Shown here piece after piece: positions 1-5,881 of a stretch of DNA of 7,272 bases; positions within the stretch are counted from its first letter, which is position 1, and the number at the start of each line of letters is the position of its first letter. The DNA is taken from assembly GCA_020056645.1 (NCBI GenBank), contig JAGVHJ010000220.1, forward strand, positions 1 through 7,272. Direction: 5' to 3'. The notes beneath the pieces were generated by a model, which did not search any database, was not told the DNA's origin, and saw nothing but the letters and a program-made list of their open reading frames with translations. The position numbers were made by a program, and so were the translations under genes. The DNA is from Desulfobacterales bacterium (GTDB lineage: Bacteria > Desulfobacterota > Desulfobacteria > Desulfobacterales > JAHIVH01).

Positions 1-434
1 AAAACATCCTCATGATTCTTGAAGCCCTTCCCATGGCCGCCGGTGATCGGGAGAAGAAAACAGATACGCTGCTGGATGAACTGGGCATCCGTCATCTTTC
101 GGACCGCAAGGCGTCGGTTCTATCGGGAGGCGAGAGAAGAAGACTAGAGATTTCAAGGGTCCTTGCCACAGATCCAGACTTTGTCTTACTTGATGAACCC
201 TTTGCGGGTATCGATCCCCTTGCGGTCAACGACATCCGGGATATGATCGGGCATCTCAAAAAAAAGGGGATCGGTATTTTGATATCCGATCACAATGTGA
301 GAGAAACCTTGGGGGTTTGCGATAACGCTTATATCATGAATGAAGGGAAGGTCATCGAATCCGGACCTCCAGAAAAAATCACCGAGAGTAAAATCGCAAG
401 GCAATTCTATCTGGGAGATGAATTCAAACTCTAA
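1..434 (+). CDS. lptB: LptB, ATPase of the LPS export ABC transporter (5' end missing)
   Basis: Cytoplasmic ATPase that, by family knowledge, powers LptB2FGC extraction of lipopolysaccharide from the inner membrane. The gene enters from the left edge: the frame is open from the first complete codon at base 3 and reads N-I-L before the Met at base 12. That Met is therefore internal, not a start. About 143 codons remain of a family length near 240, so the Walker A and Q-loop half lies outside. Visible parts are the ABC signature LSGGERRRLEISRVLA, Walker B with D-loop FVLLDEPFAGIDP, and the H-switch SDHNVRETL. The C-terminus FYLGDEFKL is very close to the LptB-specific ending (YLGEDFRL in E. coli), which separates it from the related LivF/LivG ATPases. 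Its stop lies two bases before the rpoN ATG, so the two genes are probably co-transcribed and translationally coupled. Confidence 0.96.
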   Translation, partial: NILMILEALPMAAGDREKKTDTLLDELGIRHLSDRKASVLSGGERRRLEISRVLATDPDFVLLDEPFAGIDPLAVNDIRDMIGHLKKKGIGILISDHNVRETLGVCDNAYIMNEGKVIESGPPEKITESKIARQFYLGDEFKL

Positions 435-436
435 CA

Positions 437-1870
437 ATGGCTATCGAACTACGACAACAACTTAAATTGAGTCAACAGCTGGTGATGACCCCCCAGCTTC
501 AGCAGGCGATTAAGCTCCTTCAATTGTCCCGCCTTGAACTTGTTGACATGATCCAGCAGGAGATGGAGATCAATCCTGCCCTTGAAGAATCGATCGATCA
601 CACCATCGAAGAGCTGACCCCTGAAGAACAGGAGCTGATTAAACCGGAGCCTCTCCACACCGAAGAGGTGAAGATAGATGAAAAGATCAAAAACGATACC
701 GACTGGGAAAACTATATCGATGAATACAACTCCGCGGGAAGATCCCAATTCGAGTTTGAAGGGAAAGAGGCTCCCAAATATGAATCGTTCATCGCTTCAA
801 AGCAGTCGCTTGAGGATCATCTTCTCTGGCAATTGTTGATGGCCATGCCTTCGCCGGAGGAAGAAGAGATCGGGAGCCAGATCATCGGGAATCTGAACAA
901 GGATGGATACCTGACGTCATCGGTTGAAGAGATCGCCGAGGCAAGTGGAAAAACCCTGGATCAGGTGGAAGATGTCCTGTTTTTATTACAATCCTTCGAT
1001 CCGGTTGGAGTCTGCGCCAGAGATTTAAGCGAATGCCTTCTCATACAGGCGAAATACCTGGGGCTGAAGGATAAAATTGTCATAGAGATTATCAAGAGTC
1101 ACATCACGCACCTTGAAAACAAGAATTATAAAGCGATCAGCAAGGCCCTCAAAATCAGTTTAAAGGCGGTGATCACCGCGGTCAATATCATCCAGGGTTT
1201 TGAGCCAAAGCCGGGCCGTCCATTCAATGATGATGAGCCCCACTACATCGTTCCAGACATTTATGTCTATAAACATGAAAACAAATATGTGATCATGCTG
1301 AATGACGATGGTGTTCCAAGACTTCGCATCAATCCCTATTACAAAAAAGCCATCAGCAGAGGAGAAACCATCCCCAGTCAAACAAAAAATTATCTTCAGG
1401 AAAAAATGCGTTCAGCCACCTGGCTGATCAAGAGTATTCATCAAAGGCAAAAAACCATTTACAACGTGATGGAGAGCATCGTTAAGTTCCAGAAAGATTT
1501 TTTTGACAAGGGGATCGCCTATTTAAAGCCCATGGTGCTGAGGGACATGGCTCAGGACATCAATATGCACGAGTCCACCGTCAGCAGGGTGACCACGAAT
1601 AAATACGCCTATACTCCCCAGGGAATCTTTGAACTGAAATATTTTTTTAACAGCTCAATCAACCGTATCCATGGATCGGCGATCGCTTCGGCAAGCGTCA
1701 TGGAAAAAATCAAACGGATCATCGACAGTGAAGACCCCAAACGGCCTTACAGTGATGAAAAACTTGTGGAGATTCTGAAAGAATCCAATATTGACATCGC
1801 CCGCAGGACAATCGCAAAATATAGAGAAATCATGCGAGTCCTGCCATCCAACAAACGCAAACAATATTAA
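437..1870 (+). CDS. rpoN: RNA polymerase sigma-54 factor RpoN
   Basis: Alternative sigma factor that directs core RNA polymerase to -24/-12 promoters, where opening requires an AAA+ enhancer-binding activator. The 477 residues match the family size. Region I (about residues 3-50) is the Gln/Leu-rich activator-responsive segment, with LKLSQQLVMTPQLQQAIKLL. Region II (about 51-115) is acidic and variable. The core-binding domain covers about 120-310. A helix-turn-helix (about 366-390, VLRDMAQDINMHESTVSRV) contacts the -12 element, and the RpoN box ARRTIAKYRE at 455-464 recognises the -24 element; it differs from the usual ARRTVAKYRE by one Val/Ile change. There is no good Shine-Dalgarno next to the ATG, and the lptB stop is two bases upstream, which points to translational coupling. 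All key segments are present, so it should be functional. Confidence 0.98.
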   Translation: MAIELRQQLKLSQQLVMTPQLQQAIKLLQLSRLELVDMIQQEMEINPALEESIDHTIEELTPEEQELIKPEPLHTEEVKIDEKIKNDTDWENYIDEYNSAGRSQFEFEGKEAPKYESFIASKQSLEDHLLWQLLMAMPSPEEEEIGSQIIGNLNKDGYLTSSVEEIAEASGKTLDQVEDVLFLLQSFDPVGVCARDLSECLLIQAKYLGLKDKIVIEIIKSHITHLENKNYKAISKALKISLKAVITAVNIIQGFEPKPGRPFNDDEPHYIVPDIYVYKHENKYVIMLNDDGVPRLRINPYYKKAISRGETIPSQTKNYLQEKMRSATWLIKSIHQRQKTIYNVMESIVKFQKDFFDKGIAYLKPMVLRDMAQDINMHESTVSRVTTNKYAYTPQGIFELKYFFNSSINRIHGSAIASASVMEKIKRIIDSEDPKRPYSDEKLVEILKESNIDIARRTIAKYREIMRVLPSNKRKQY

Positions 1871-1882
1871 GGGAGGTTTTTT

Positions 1883-2425
1883 ATGCAAACTTCGATTACC
1901 TTCAAAAATCTTGATTCCTCCGATGCATTAAAATCGTATGTCCAGAAAAAACTCGACCGGTTTGATAAACTGCTGGAGAGCCCCGCCGAAGCGAATGTTG
2001 TGTTGTCCGTTGAAAAGATTCGGCATATCGCTGAAATCAATCTGGCGAGCGACCGGCTCAATATTCAGGCGAAAGAAGAAACCGAAAACATGTATTCGTC
2101 CATCGACATGGTTGTCGACAAAATTAAAGCACAGATCACCAAGAGCAAACAAAAAGTCAGGGAAAGACGGCCCGGCCCCAAAGGAGGCCTAAAAGGAGAG
2201 AATGGAACCAGTTCTGAAAGCGGTTCCGACGATGATCAGGAGGCGGACAGTCAGGTGATTATTGAAACTATTTCTCATAAACCCATGGACATCAACGAAG
2301 CAATCATGCGGATCGACATGGAAAAAGAGAATTTCTTCGTATTCACCCATGCGAAAACCAACAAGGTGAATGTGCTCTATAAGCGTACCGATGGAAACCT
2401 GGGATTGATCCAGCCCTCTCCTTAA
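1883..2425 (+). CDS. hpf: Long-form ribosome hibernation promoting factor (HPF/RaiA family)
   Basis: Binds the 30S decoding region and inactivates ribosomes in slow growth; long forms also dimerise 70S ribosomes into 100S particles through their C-terminal domain. The 180 residues show the two-domain long form: an S30AE/HPF domain (about 1-95, with ITFKNLDSSDALKSYVQKKLDRF at its start), a hydrophilic Gly/Ser/Asp linker (about 96-125), and a C-terminal dimerisation domain (about 126-178) with KPMDINEAIMRIDMEKENFFVF and VNVLYKRTDGNLGLIQP. E. coli has a short HPF (about 95 residues) at this position of its rpoN operon. A strong Shine-Dalgarno, GGGAGG at 1871-1876, sits six bases before the ATG and fixes the start. 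The gap to rpoN is 12 bases, and the gene ends just before a clear terminator, making it probably last in the lptB-rpoN transcript. Confidence 0.96.
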   Translation: MQTSITFKNLDSSDALKSYVQKKLDRFDKLLESPAEANVVLSVEKIRHIAEINLASDRLNIQAKEETENMYSSIDMVVDKIKAQITKSKQKVRERRPGPKGGLKGENGTSSESGSDDDQEADSQVIIETISHKPMDINEAIMRIDMEKENFFVFTHAKTNKVNVLYKRTDGNLGLIQPSP

Positions 2426-2440
2426 AAGAGCGTTGTAACG

Positions 2441-2480
2441 AACCCGGATCGGCCACAAGGGCCGGTTCCGGGTTTTTTTT
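2441..2480 (+). terminator. Rho-independent terminator after hpf
   Basis: An outer 8-bp stem AACCCGGA/TCCGGGTT, a small internal loop, an inner 5-bp CGGCC/GGCCG stem and a loop ACAAG are followed directly by an unbroken T run. It begins 15 bases after the hpf stop. It should end or attenuate the lptB-rpoN-hpf transcript before ptsN, so ptsN-rapZ probably has its own promoter or depends on read-through. Confidence 0.9.
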
Positions 2481-2498
2481 GTCATTTTTCCCCTGGAC

Positions 2499-2518
2499 TT
2501 GACACGGTTTGCTATAAG
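2499..2518 (+). promoter_or_regulatory. Candidate extended -10 promoter for ptsN-rapZ
   Basis: TGCTATAAG at 2510-2518 fits an extended -10 (TGn followed by TATAAG, one mismatch to TATAAT), which can act without a -35 box. It lies between the hpf terminator and the ptsN ATG and would give a leader of roughly 20 bases. A perfect TTGACA at 2499-2504 is only 8 bases upstream of TATAAG, too close to be its -35. Paired at 16-18 bases that TTGACA meets no good -10. The site is inferred from motif and position only. Confidence 0.42.
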
Positions 2519-2546
2519 TTTTAGGCGGTGTTTGGCGGTGTATTAA

Positions 2547-3005
2547 ATGAAAATTACAGATCTGCTCCAAGAAAATACAATCATTACCGATCTAAAGGCG
2601 CGGGACAAAAAAGGCGTCCTCGAAGAACTGGTCAAGCCGGTGGCTGAAATTGTCAAGATCAGCCGCCAAGAACTGGTGCGTGTGCTCATGGAACGTGAAC
2701 GGCTCGGCAGCACCGGGATAGGCGATGGCATTGGCATTCCCCATGGAAAAATAAAAGGAATGGAGACCATCATCATCGGCTGCGGGATCAGCAAATCTGG
2801 GGTTGACTTCCAATCCCTGGATAACCGGCCCACCCACCTGTTTTTTATGATCTTAACACCCGAAGAATCCACAGGCCTCCATTTGAGAATTCTAGCCCAA
2901 CTCTCCAAACTTTTAAAAAACGAGGCCTTCAGAGAAAAACTGCTCAAGGTATCGGACAAAAAGGACGTCTATTCGATTATCAAAGAAGAAGATGAGGATT
3001 TTTAA
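2547..3005 (+). CDS. ptsN: PTS-Ntr EIIA protein PtsN
   Basis: Regulatory phosphoacceptor of the nitrogen-related phosphotransferase chain (EI-Ntr, NPr, EIIA-Ntr). In other bacteria its phosphorylation state affects potassium transport, sigma-54-linked metabolism and stress responses; it does not move sugar. The 152 residues form one EIIA fructose/mannitol-type domain of normal length. The conserved block GSTGIGDGIGIPHGKI places the phosphorylated histidine at residue 66. The end KKDVYSIIKEEDEDF matches the family's C-terminal helix with an acidic tail. The ATG at 2547 has only a weak GGCGGTG as ribosome site (2534-2540), part of a small direct repeat (GGCGGTG at 2524-2530 and 2534-2540). It follows the hpf terminator and precedes rapZ by 25 bases, as in enterobacterial rpoN operons. 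Confidence 0.95.
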   Translation: MKITDLLQENTIITDLKARDKKGVLEELVKPVAEIVKISRQELVRVLMERERLGSTGIGDGIGIPHGKIKGMETIIIGCGISKSGVDFQSLDNRPTHLFFMILTPEESTGLHLRILAQLSKLLKNEAFREKLLKVSDKKDVYSIIKEEDEDF

Positions 3006-3030
3006 AGATCGTGTTTCCGGATGACCGCAA

Positions 3031-3921
3031 ATGAAAACCCGGGAGATCGTTATTATCACGGGTCTCTCTGGATCGGGCAAAAGCTCCGCCGCAGCGGCTC
3101 TCGAAGACTGCGGTTATTATTGTGTGGACAACATGCCGGTGGCTCTCCTGCCCGAATTTTTTAAAACACCGGTTATCACCCTCGCCTCAATCAAAGGCGT
3201 CGCGTTTGTCATGGATATCCGGGAGATCGATTTCCTCAATAAATTCCCCTCCATTTTCGATTCCCTTATCAAGAACGGATTTATCCTAAAAATCATTTAT
3301 CTTGAGGCGAACGATCAGGTTCTCATGAAACGGTACAGCCAGACAAGGCGATACCATCCTTTAAGCGGAGAAAAAACTTTAATCGACGCCATCCTGGCGG
3401 AAAGAGAACTGCTTACTCCTTTAAGGAAATGGGCCGACATTCTGATCGACACCTCGGAATTAACCATCCACGAGCTGAAATCAAAAATCACAACCATCGT
3501 CCTTCAAAAGGGCCTGGAAGAGAAGATGAAAATTTCCATCGTCTCTTTTGGATATAAAAATGGCCTGCCCCAAAACGCAGACCTGGTGATTGATGTCCGA
3601 TTTCTGAACAATCCGTTTTTTATACCGGACCTCAAGCCAAAAAGCGGAAGGGATGCTGATGTCCGGCACTATGTGACCAATAACAGCGAAGCTAGAATTT
3701 TTTTAAAAAAATACCTTGAGCTGCTTGACTATTTGATTCCTTTATATATAAATGAGGGCAAATCGTATTTGACGGTTGCGGTTGGTTGTACAGGAGGACG
3801 CCACAGGAGCGTCGCCATTGCCGATATCATTTATGAGCATATTGATCGCCAGTATCAGAGGGTTTTCATCACACACAGAGATATTGACCGGGATGATGAC
3901 TTGTTGATCGCCGGCTCATGA
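3031..3921 (+). CDS. rapZ: RapZ, nucleotide-binding RNase adapter protein (YvcJ/RapZ family)
   Basis: P-loop protein. In E. coli, RapZ delivers the small RNA GlmZ to RNase E and so controls glucosamine-6-phosphate synthesis and cell envelope precursors; the Bacillus homologue YvcJ is a GTP/ATP-binding protein. The 296 residues are near the usual length (about 285-295). The N-terminal kinase-like domain opens with Walker A GLSGSGKS at residues 11-18, followed by ALEDCGYYCVDNMP. The C-terminal domain (about 165-296) has SFGYKNGLPQNADLVIDVRF, NPF, and the hallmark GCTGGRHRS at 252-260. GlmZ/GlmY are known only from enterobacteria, so its target here is unknown. The nearby ATG at 3021 is out of frame, which leaves 3031 as the start; its Shine-Dalgarno is poor, so coupling to ptsN is plausible. 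Confidence 0.96.
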   Translation: MKTREIVIITGLSGSGKSSAAAALEDCGYYCVDNMPVALLPEFFKTPVITLASIKGVAFVMDIREIDFLNKFPSIFDSLIKNGFILKIIYLEANDQVLMKRYSQTRRYHPLSGEKTLIDAILAERELLTPLRKWADILIDTSELTIHELKSKITTIVLQKGLEEKMKISIVSFGYKNGLPQNADLVIDVRFLNNPFFIPDLKPKSGRDADVRHYVTNNSEARIFLKKYLELLDYLIPLYINEGKSYLTVAVGCTGGRHRSVAIADIIYEHIDRQYQRVFITHRDIDRDDDLLIAGS

Positions 3922-4026
3922 ATAAACGTGAAGAGATCATATGAACCGATCAGAACGCCTGGCGGTAAAGCATCTGTAAACGATCCGGCGGAGTGTTTCG
4001 TTCAGCAAGTGTGAATTGATTATCTT

Positions 4027-4151
4027 ATTCCATTTTGCATTCAAGATGACACCAAGGCGGCAAGGAGGAGGCCTCGGAGACGTACATGGAATACGTCGAG
4101 GAGCCGACGACGCAGCCAACGAAGGTAGCGACTTTGAATGCGAATTGGAAT
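4027..4151. repeat. Palindromic intergenic element, copy 1 (REP/MITE-like)
   Basis: A 125-base imperfect palindrome fills the space just before the EIIA gene. Its terminal arms are ATTCCATTTTGCATTCAA (4027-4044) and, inverted, 4134-4151, which match at 16 of 18 positions. At the centre, GACGTA (4079-4084) pairs with TACGTC (4092-4097) around the 7-base loop CATGGAA. Below this is a 3x3 purine-rich internal loop, then short further pairing. CCAAGGCGG lies at 4052-4060. The same landmarks recur in the element at 5697-5840. The element carries no gene of its own. It might be a non-autonomous mobile palindrome or a structured leader; the sequence alone does not decide. The rest of the 3922-4169 gap shows only short ORFs and no promoter I can support. 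Confidence 0.75.
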
Positions 4152-4160
4152 TACAATCGA

Positions 4161-4167
4161 AGAGGGG
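4161..4167 (+). promoter_or_regulatory. Ribosome binding site that fixes the EIIA start
   Basis: AGAGGGG lies two to six bases before the ATG at 4170, a somewhat tight spacing. It matters because the open frame continues upstream to an ATG at 4086 that lies inside the apical loop of the palindromic element and has no equivalent site close to it. Confidence 0.6.
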
Positions 4168-4169
4168 CT

Positions 4170-4583
4170 ATGACAGGAATCGTAATCGTAACGCACGGAC
4201 AACTGGGCGACGCATTGATCGACGCGGCGGAAATGATCATTGGAAAAAAGCCGGAGGCGGTTGTATCCGTGTCAATAAGCATCACGTCTCAAGCAGACAC
4301 GCTTCGTGAAAAAATAAAAAAAAAGATTGATGAGGTAAAAAGCGATGATGGCGTGTTGATTCTGACGGACATGTTTGGAGGATCTCCTTCCAATTTAAGC
4401 TATTCTTTTCTGGAAGAGGGTTCTATTGATGTCATCTCGGGCGTTAACCTCCCCATTCTCCTGAAAGCCATCGATATTCGAGGGAAAATGCCACTTGCAG
4501 AGAGTGTGGAGAAGATCATCGATTTTGGGAAGAGAAGCGTATCCCTGGCAAGCGGGATACTCAAGGGCAACAAGCGTAATTAA
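4170..4583 (+). CDS. Stand-alone mannose/fructose-family PTS EIIA domain protein
   Basis: Cytoplasmic phosphoacceptor of the mannose-type EIIA fold; family members take phosphate from HPr on an N-terminal histidine. From ATG 4170 the protein has 137 residues, about the size of a lone EIIA-Man domain. It starts MTGIVIVTHGQLG, placing the phosphorylated histidine at residue 9 after the first beta strand. The conserved DMFGGSPSN follows at 67-75 and GVNLPIL at 91-97. No EIIB, EIIC or EIID lies next to it, so a regulatory rather than transport role is likely. It occupies the position held by npr in the E. coli rpoN operon. The frame is open further upstream to ATG 4086, but those 28 extra codons fall in the palindromic element and add nothing resembling the family, so I reject that start. 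Confidence 0.92.
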   Translation: MTGIVIVTHGQLGDALIDAAEMIIGKKPEAVVSVSISITSQADTLREKIKKKIDEVKSDDGVLILTDMFGGSPSNLSYSFLEEGSIDVISGVNLPILLKAIDIRGKMPLAESVEKIIDFGKRSVSLASGILKGNKRN

Positions 4584-4594
4584 TTTTTTAACGA

Positions 4595-4668
4595 TCGCCA
4601 TCGGGGAAAACCGGTTTTGCTTCGGTTGAAAGCGATTCGGAAATAAAACCGGTTTTATAGAATGGCGA
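4595..4668 (+). promoter_or_regulatory. Large hairpin with twin 12-bp palindromes upstream of gapA
   Basis: AAAACCGGTTTT occurs twice as a perfect palindrome, at 4607-4618 and 4645-4656, with centres 38 bases apart; the second extends to ATAAAACCGGTTTTAT. Outer arms TCGCCAT (4595-4601) and ATGGCGA (4662-4668) also pair, leaving a symmetric 5x5 internal loop, so the whole can fold as one 74-base hairpin with a 26-base terminal loop. The gapA ribosome site is 12 bases further on. It may be a pair of protein-binding sites (for example for a glycolysis regulator) or a structured leader. No run of T follows it, so it is not a typical terminator. The function is inferred from position only, and I found no convincing promoter hexamers here. 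Confidence 0.5.
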
Positions 4669-4690
4669 AGAAAATTATCAAGGAGATAGG

Positions 4691-5695
4691 ATGAGCATTA
4701 AAATTGGAATCAACGGTTTTGGAAGAATCGGTCGCGTCGTGATGAGGGCCGCACTTAAACGATCCGATATGGAGGTGGTTGCCATCAACGACCTCACTAA
4801 CACGGCTACCCTTGCGCATTTGCTGAAGTATGACTCGGTTCATGGAACACTCCCTGATACCATTACCGCCACGGCGGACAGTATCATTGTAAACGGAAAA
4901 AAGATCGCCGTCACCTCGGTCAAGAATCCGGCGGAACTGAAATGGAAAGAGACCGGTGTCGATATCGCCGCTGAATGCACCGGACTTTTCACAGACAGGG
5001 AAAATGCTGGCAAACACCTTCAGGCAGGCGCAAAAAAAGTGATCATTTCAGCCCCGGCCACCTCTCCTGACATTACCATTGTCATGGGCGTCAACCAGGA
5101 TAAGTATGACCCCAAGGCCCATCATATCATCTCAAACGCATCCTGCACGACCAATTGTCTTGCGCCCATCGCCAAAGTCATCCATGAAAAATTCCGTATC
5201 ATCAACGGGCTTATGACCACCATCCATTCTTATACGGGAGACCAGAAGCTGCTTGACTTCCCCCATAAAGATCTCAGGCGGGCAAGGGCCGCCTGTCTCT
5301 CCATGGTGCCCACAACCACCGGAGCCGCAAAGGCTGTTTCCCTAGTCCTTCCAGAACTTGCGGGAAAATTGAACGGCCTATCCATTCGTGTGCCAACGCC
5401 GAATGTTTCACTGGTCGACCTGGTTGCAACCGTGGAAAAATCCGATATCTCCGTAGCCGATATCAACAACGCTCTGAAAGAAGCCTCTGAAAAGGAACTG
5501 AAAGGCATTCTCGGCTGCTCGGATCTTCCCCTTGTCTCATCCGACTTCAACGGTTCTCCCCTGTCATCCATCGTGGATCTGCCAACCACCTATGTGGTGG
5601 GAAGCATGATCAAGGTGCTCTCCTGGTATGACAACGAAACCGGATATTCAACCCGGCTGCTCGACCTTGCAGCCATGATCGGATCAAAACTGTAA
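4691..5695 (+). CDS. gapA: Type I glyceraldehyde-3-phosphate dehydrogenase
   Basis: Catalyses reversible oxidation and phosphorylation of glyceraldehyde 3-phosphate to 1,3-bisphosphoglycerate in glycolysis and gluconeogenesis; cytoplasmic, normally a tetramer. The 334 residues are the standard length. The Rossmann motif INGFGRIGR is at 7-15. AIND ends at Asp34, the acidic residue after the second strand that favours NAD over NADP. The active-site block SNASCTTNC gives catalytic Cys152, with His179 in TTIHSYTGDQ as its partner. PHKDLRRARAA, PTTTGAAKAV and the C-terminal SWYDNETGYS complete the fold. A good Shine-Dalgarno AAGGAGA (4680-4686) precedes the ATG. The next gene but for a palindromic element is tpiA, whose product interconverts the substrate with dihydroxyacetone phosphate. 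Which direction the pathway runs in this organism cannot be read from the sequence. Confidence 0.98.
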   Translation: MSIKIGINGFGRIGRVVMRAALKRSDMEVVAINDLTNTATLAHLLKYDSVHGTLPDTITATADSIIVNGKKIAVTSVKNPAELKWKETGVDIAAECTGLFTDRENAGKHLQAGAKKVIISAPATSPDITIVMGVNQDKYDPKAHHIISNASCTTNCLAPIAKVIHEKFRIINGLMTTIHSYTGDQKLLDFPHKDLRRARAACLSMVPTTTGAAKAVSLVLPELAGKLNGLSIRVPTPNVSLVDLVATVEKSDISVADINNALKEASEKELKGILGCSDLPLVSSDFNGSPLSSIVDLPTTYVVGSMIKVLSWYDNETGYSTRLLDLAAMIGSKL

Positions 5696-5696
5696 G

Positions 5697-5840
5697 ACTC
5701 GATCTTCAAGTTTTTAGAAAATGTGTTCAAATCCAAGGCGGAAAAAAATTTTGACCGCAGGAATAGATGGCGTATTTCGTGGGTCAAAATTTTTTTCCAA
5801 TGCCGAGTTGGGAAAATTAACAAAAACTTGAACATCGAGT
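5697..5840. repeat. Palindromic intergenic element, copy 2 (REP/MITE-like), between gapA and tpiA
   Basis: A 144-base imperfect palindrome starts one base after the gapA stop codon. Terminal arms ACTCGATCTTCAAGTTTTT (5697-5715) and its inverse (5822-5840) match at 18 of 19 positions. Inside, GGAAAAAAATTTTGACC (5740-5756) is perfectly inverted at 5782-5798 (17 bp). At the tip, 5760-5765 pairs with 5773-5778 (one G-U) around the 7-base loop GATGGCG, with a 3x3 internal loop below. CCAAGGCGG is at 5733-5741 and AATGCCGAGTTGG at 5799-5811, as in the element at 4027-4151. When transcribed it would form a very stable hairpin between the gapA and tpiA messages, which could stabilise the upstream 3' end or reduce read-through. 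No coding capacity was seen. Confidence 0.85.
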
Positions 5841-5881
5841 AATAAACACAATCGCGAAGCGCTAAAGATACGGAGAAGAGA

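Noticed and set aside
12..14. ATG at 12 as the start of the ABC ATPase
   Set aside because: The frame is open through the left edge and the residues before it (N-I-L) fit the LptB family; the protein would lack Walker A if it started here, so this Met is internal to a gene cut by the window.
2180..2204. Internal ribosome sites (AAAGGAGG, AAAAGGAGAG) with an ATG at 2202 inside hpf
   Set aside because: The ATG is out of frame with hpf and its frame stops after 18 codons; the purine-rich DNA is explained by the Gly/Lys/Glu linker it encodes.
2499..2512. Sigma-54 (-24/-12) promoter resembling TTGACACGGTTTGC upstream of ptsN
   Set aside because: The interval between the -24 GG-equivalent and the -12 GC is about two bases too short, and sigma-54 promoters tolerate almost no spacing change; the -24 GG is also GA.
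3937..4119. Minus-strand reading frame over the palindromic element
   Set aside because: It is the complement of the same repeat, with a low-complexity Pro/Arg-rich product and no ribosome site.
4016..4309. Reading frame of 97 codons starting at 4016, overlapping the EIIA gene
   Set aside because: It runs through the palindromic element and then out of frame through the EIIA gene; its Arg-rich product looks like a translated repeat and has no family features.
4595..4668. Hairpin after the EIIA gene as its rho-independent terminator
   Set aside because: The T-rich stretch lies before the hairpin rather than after it, and no T run follows the right arm.
5230..5589. Long minus-strand reading frame inside gapA
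   Set aside because: It is a shadow of the strongly conserved gapA coding strand; the product is Ser/Arg-rich with no recognisable domain.
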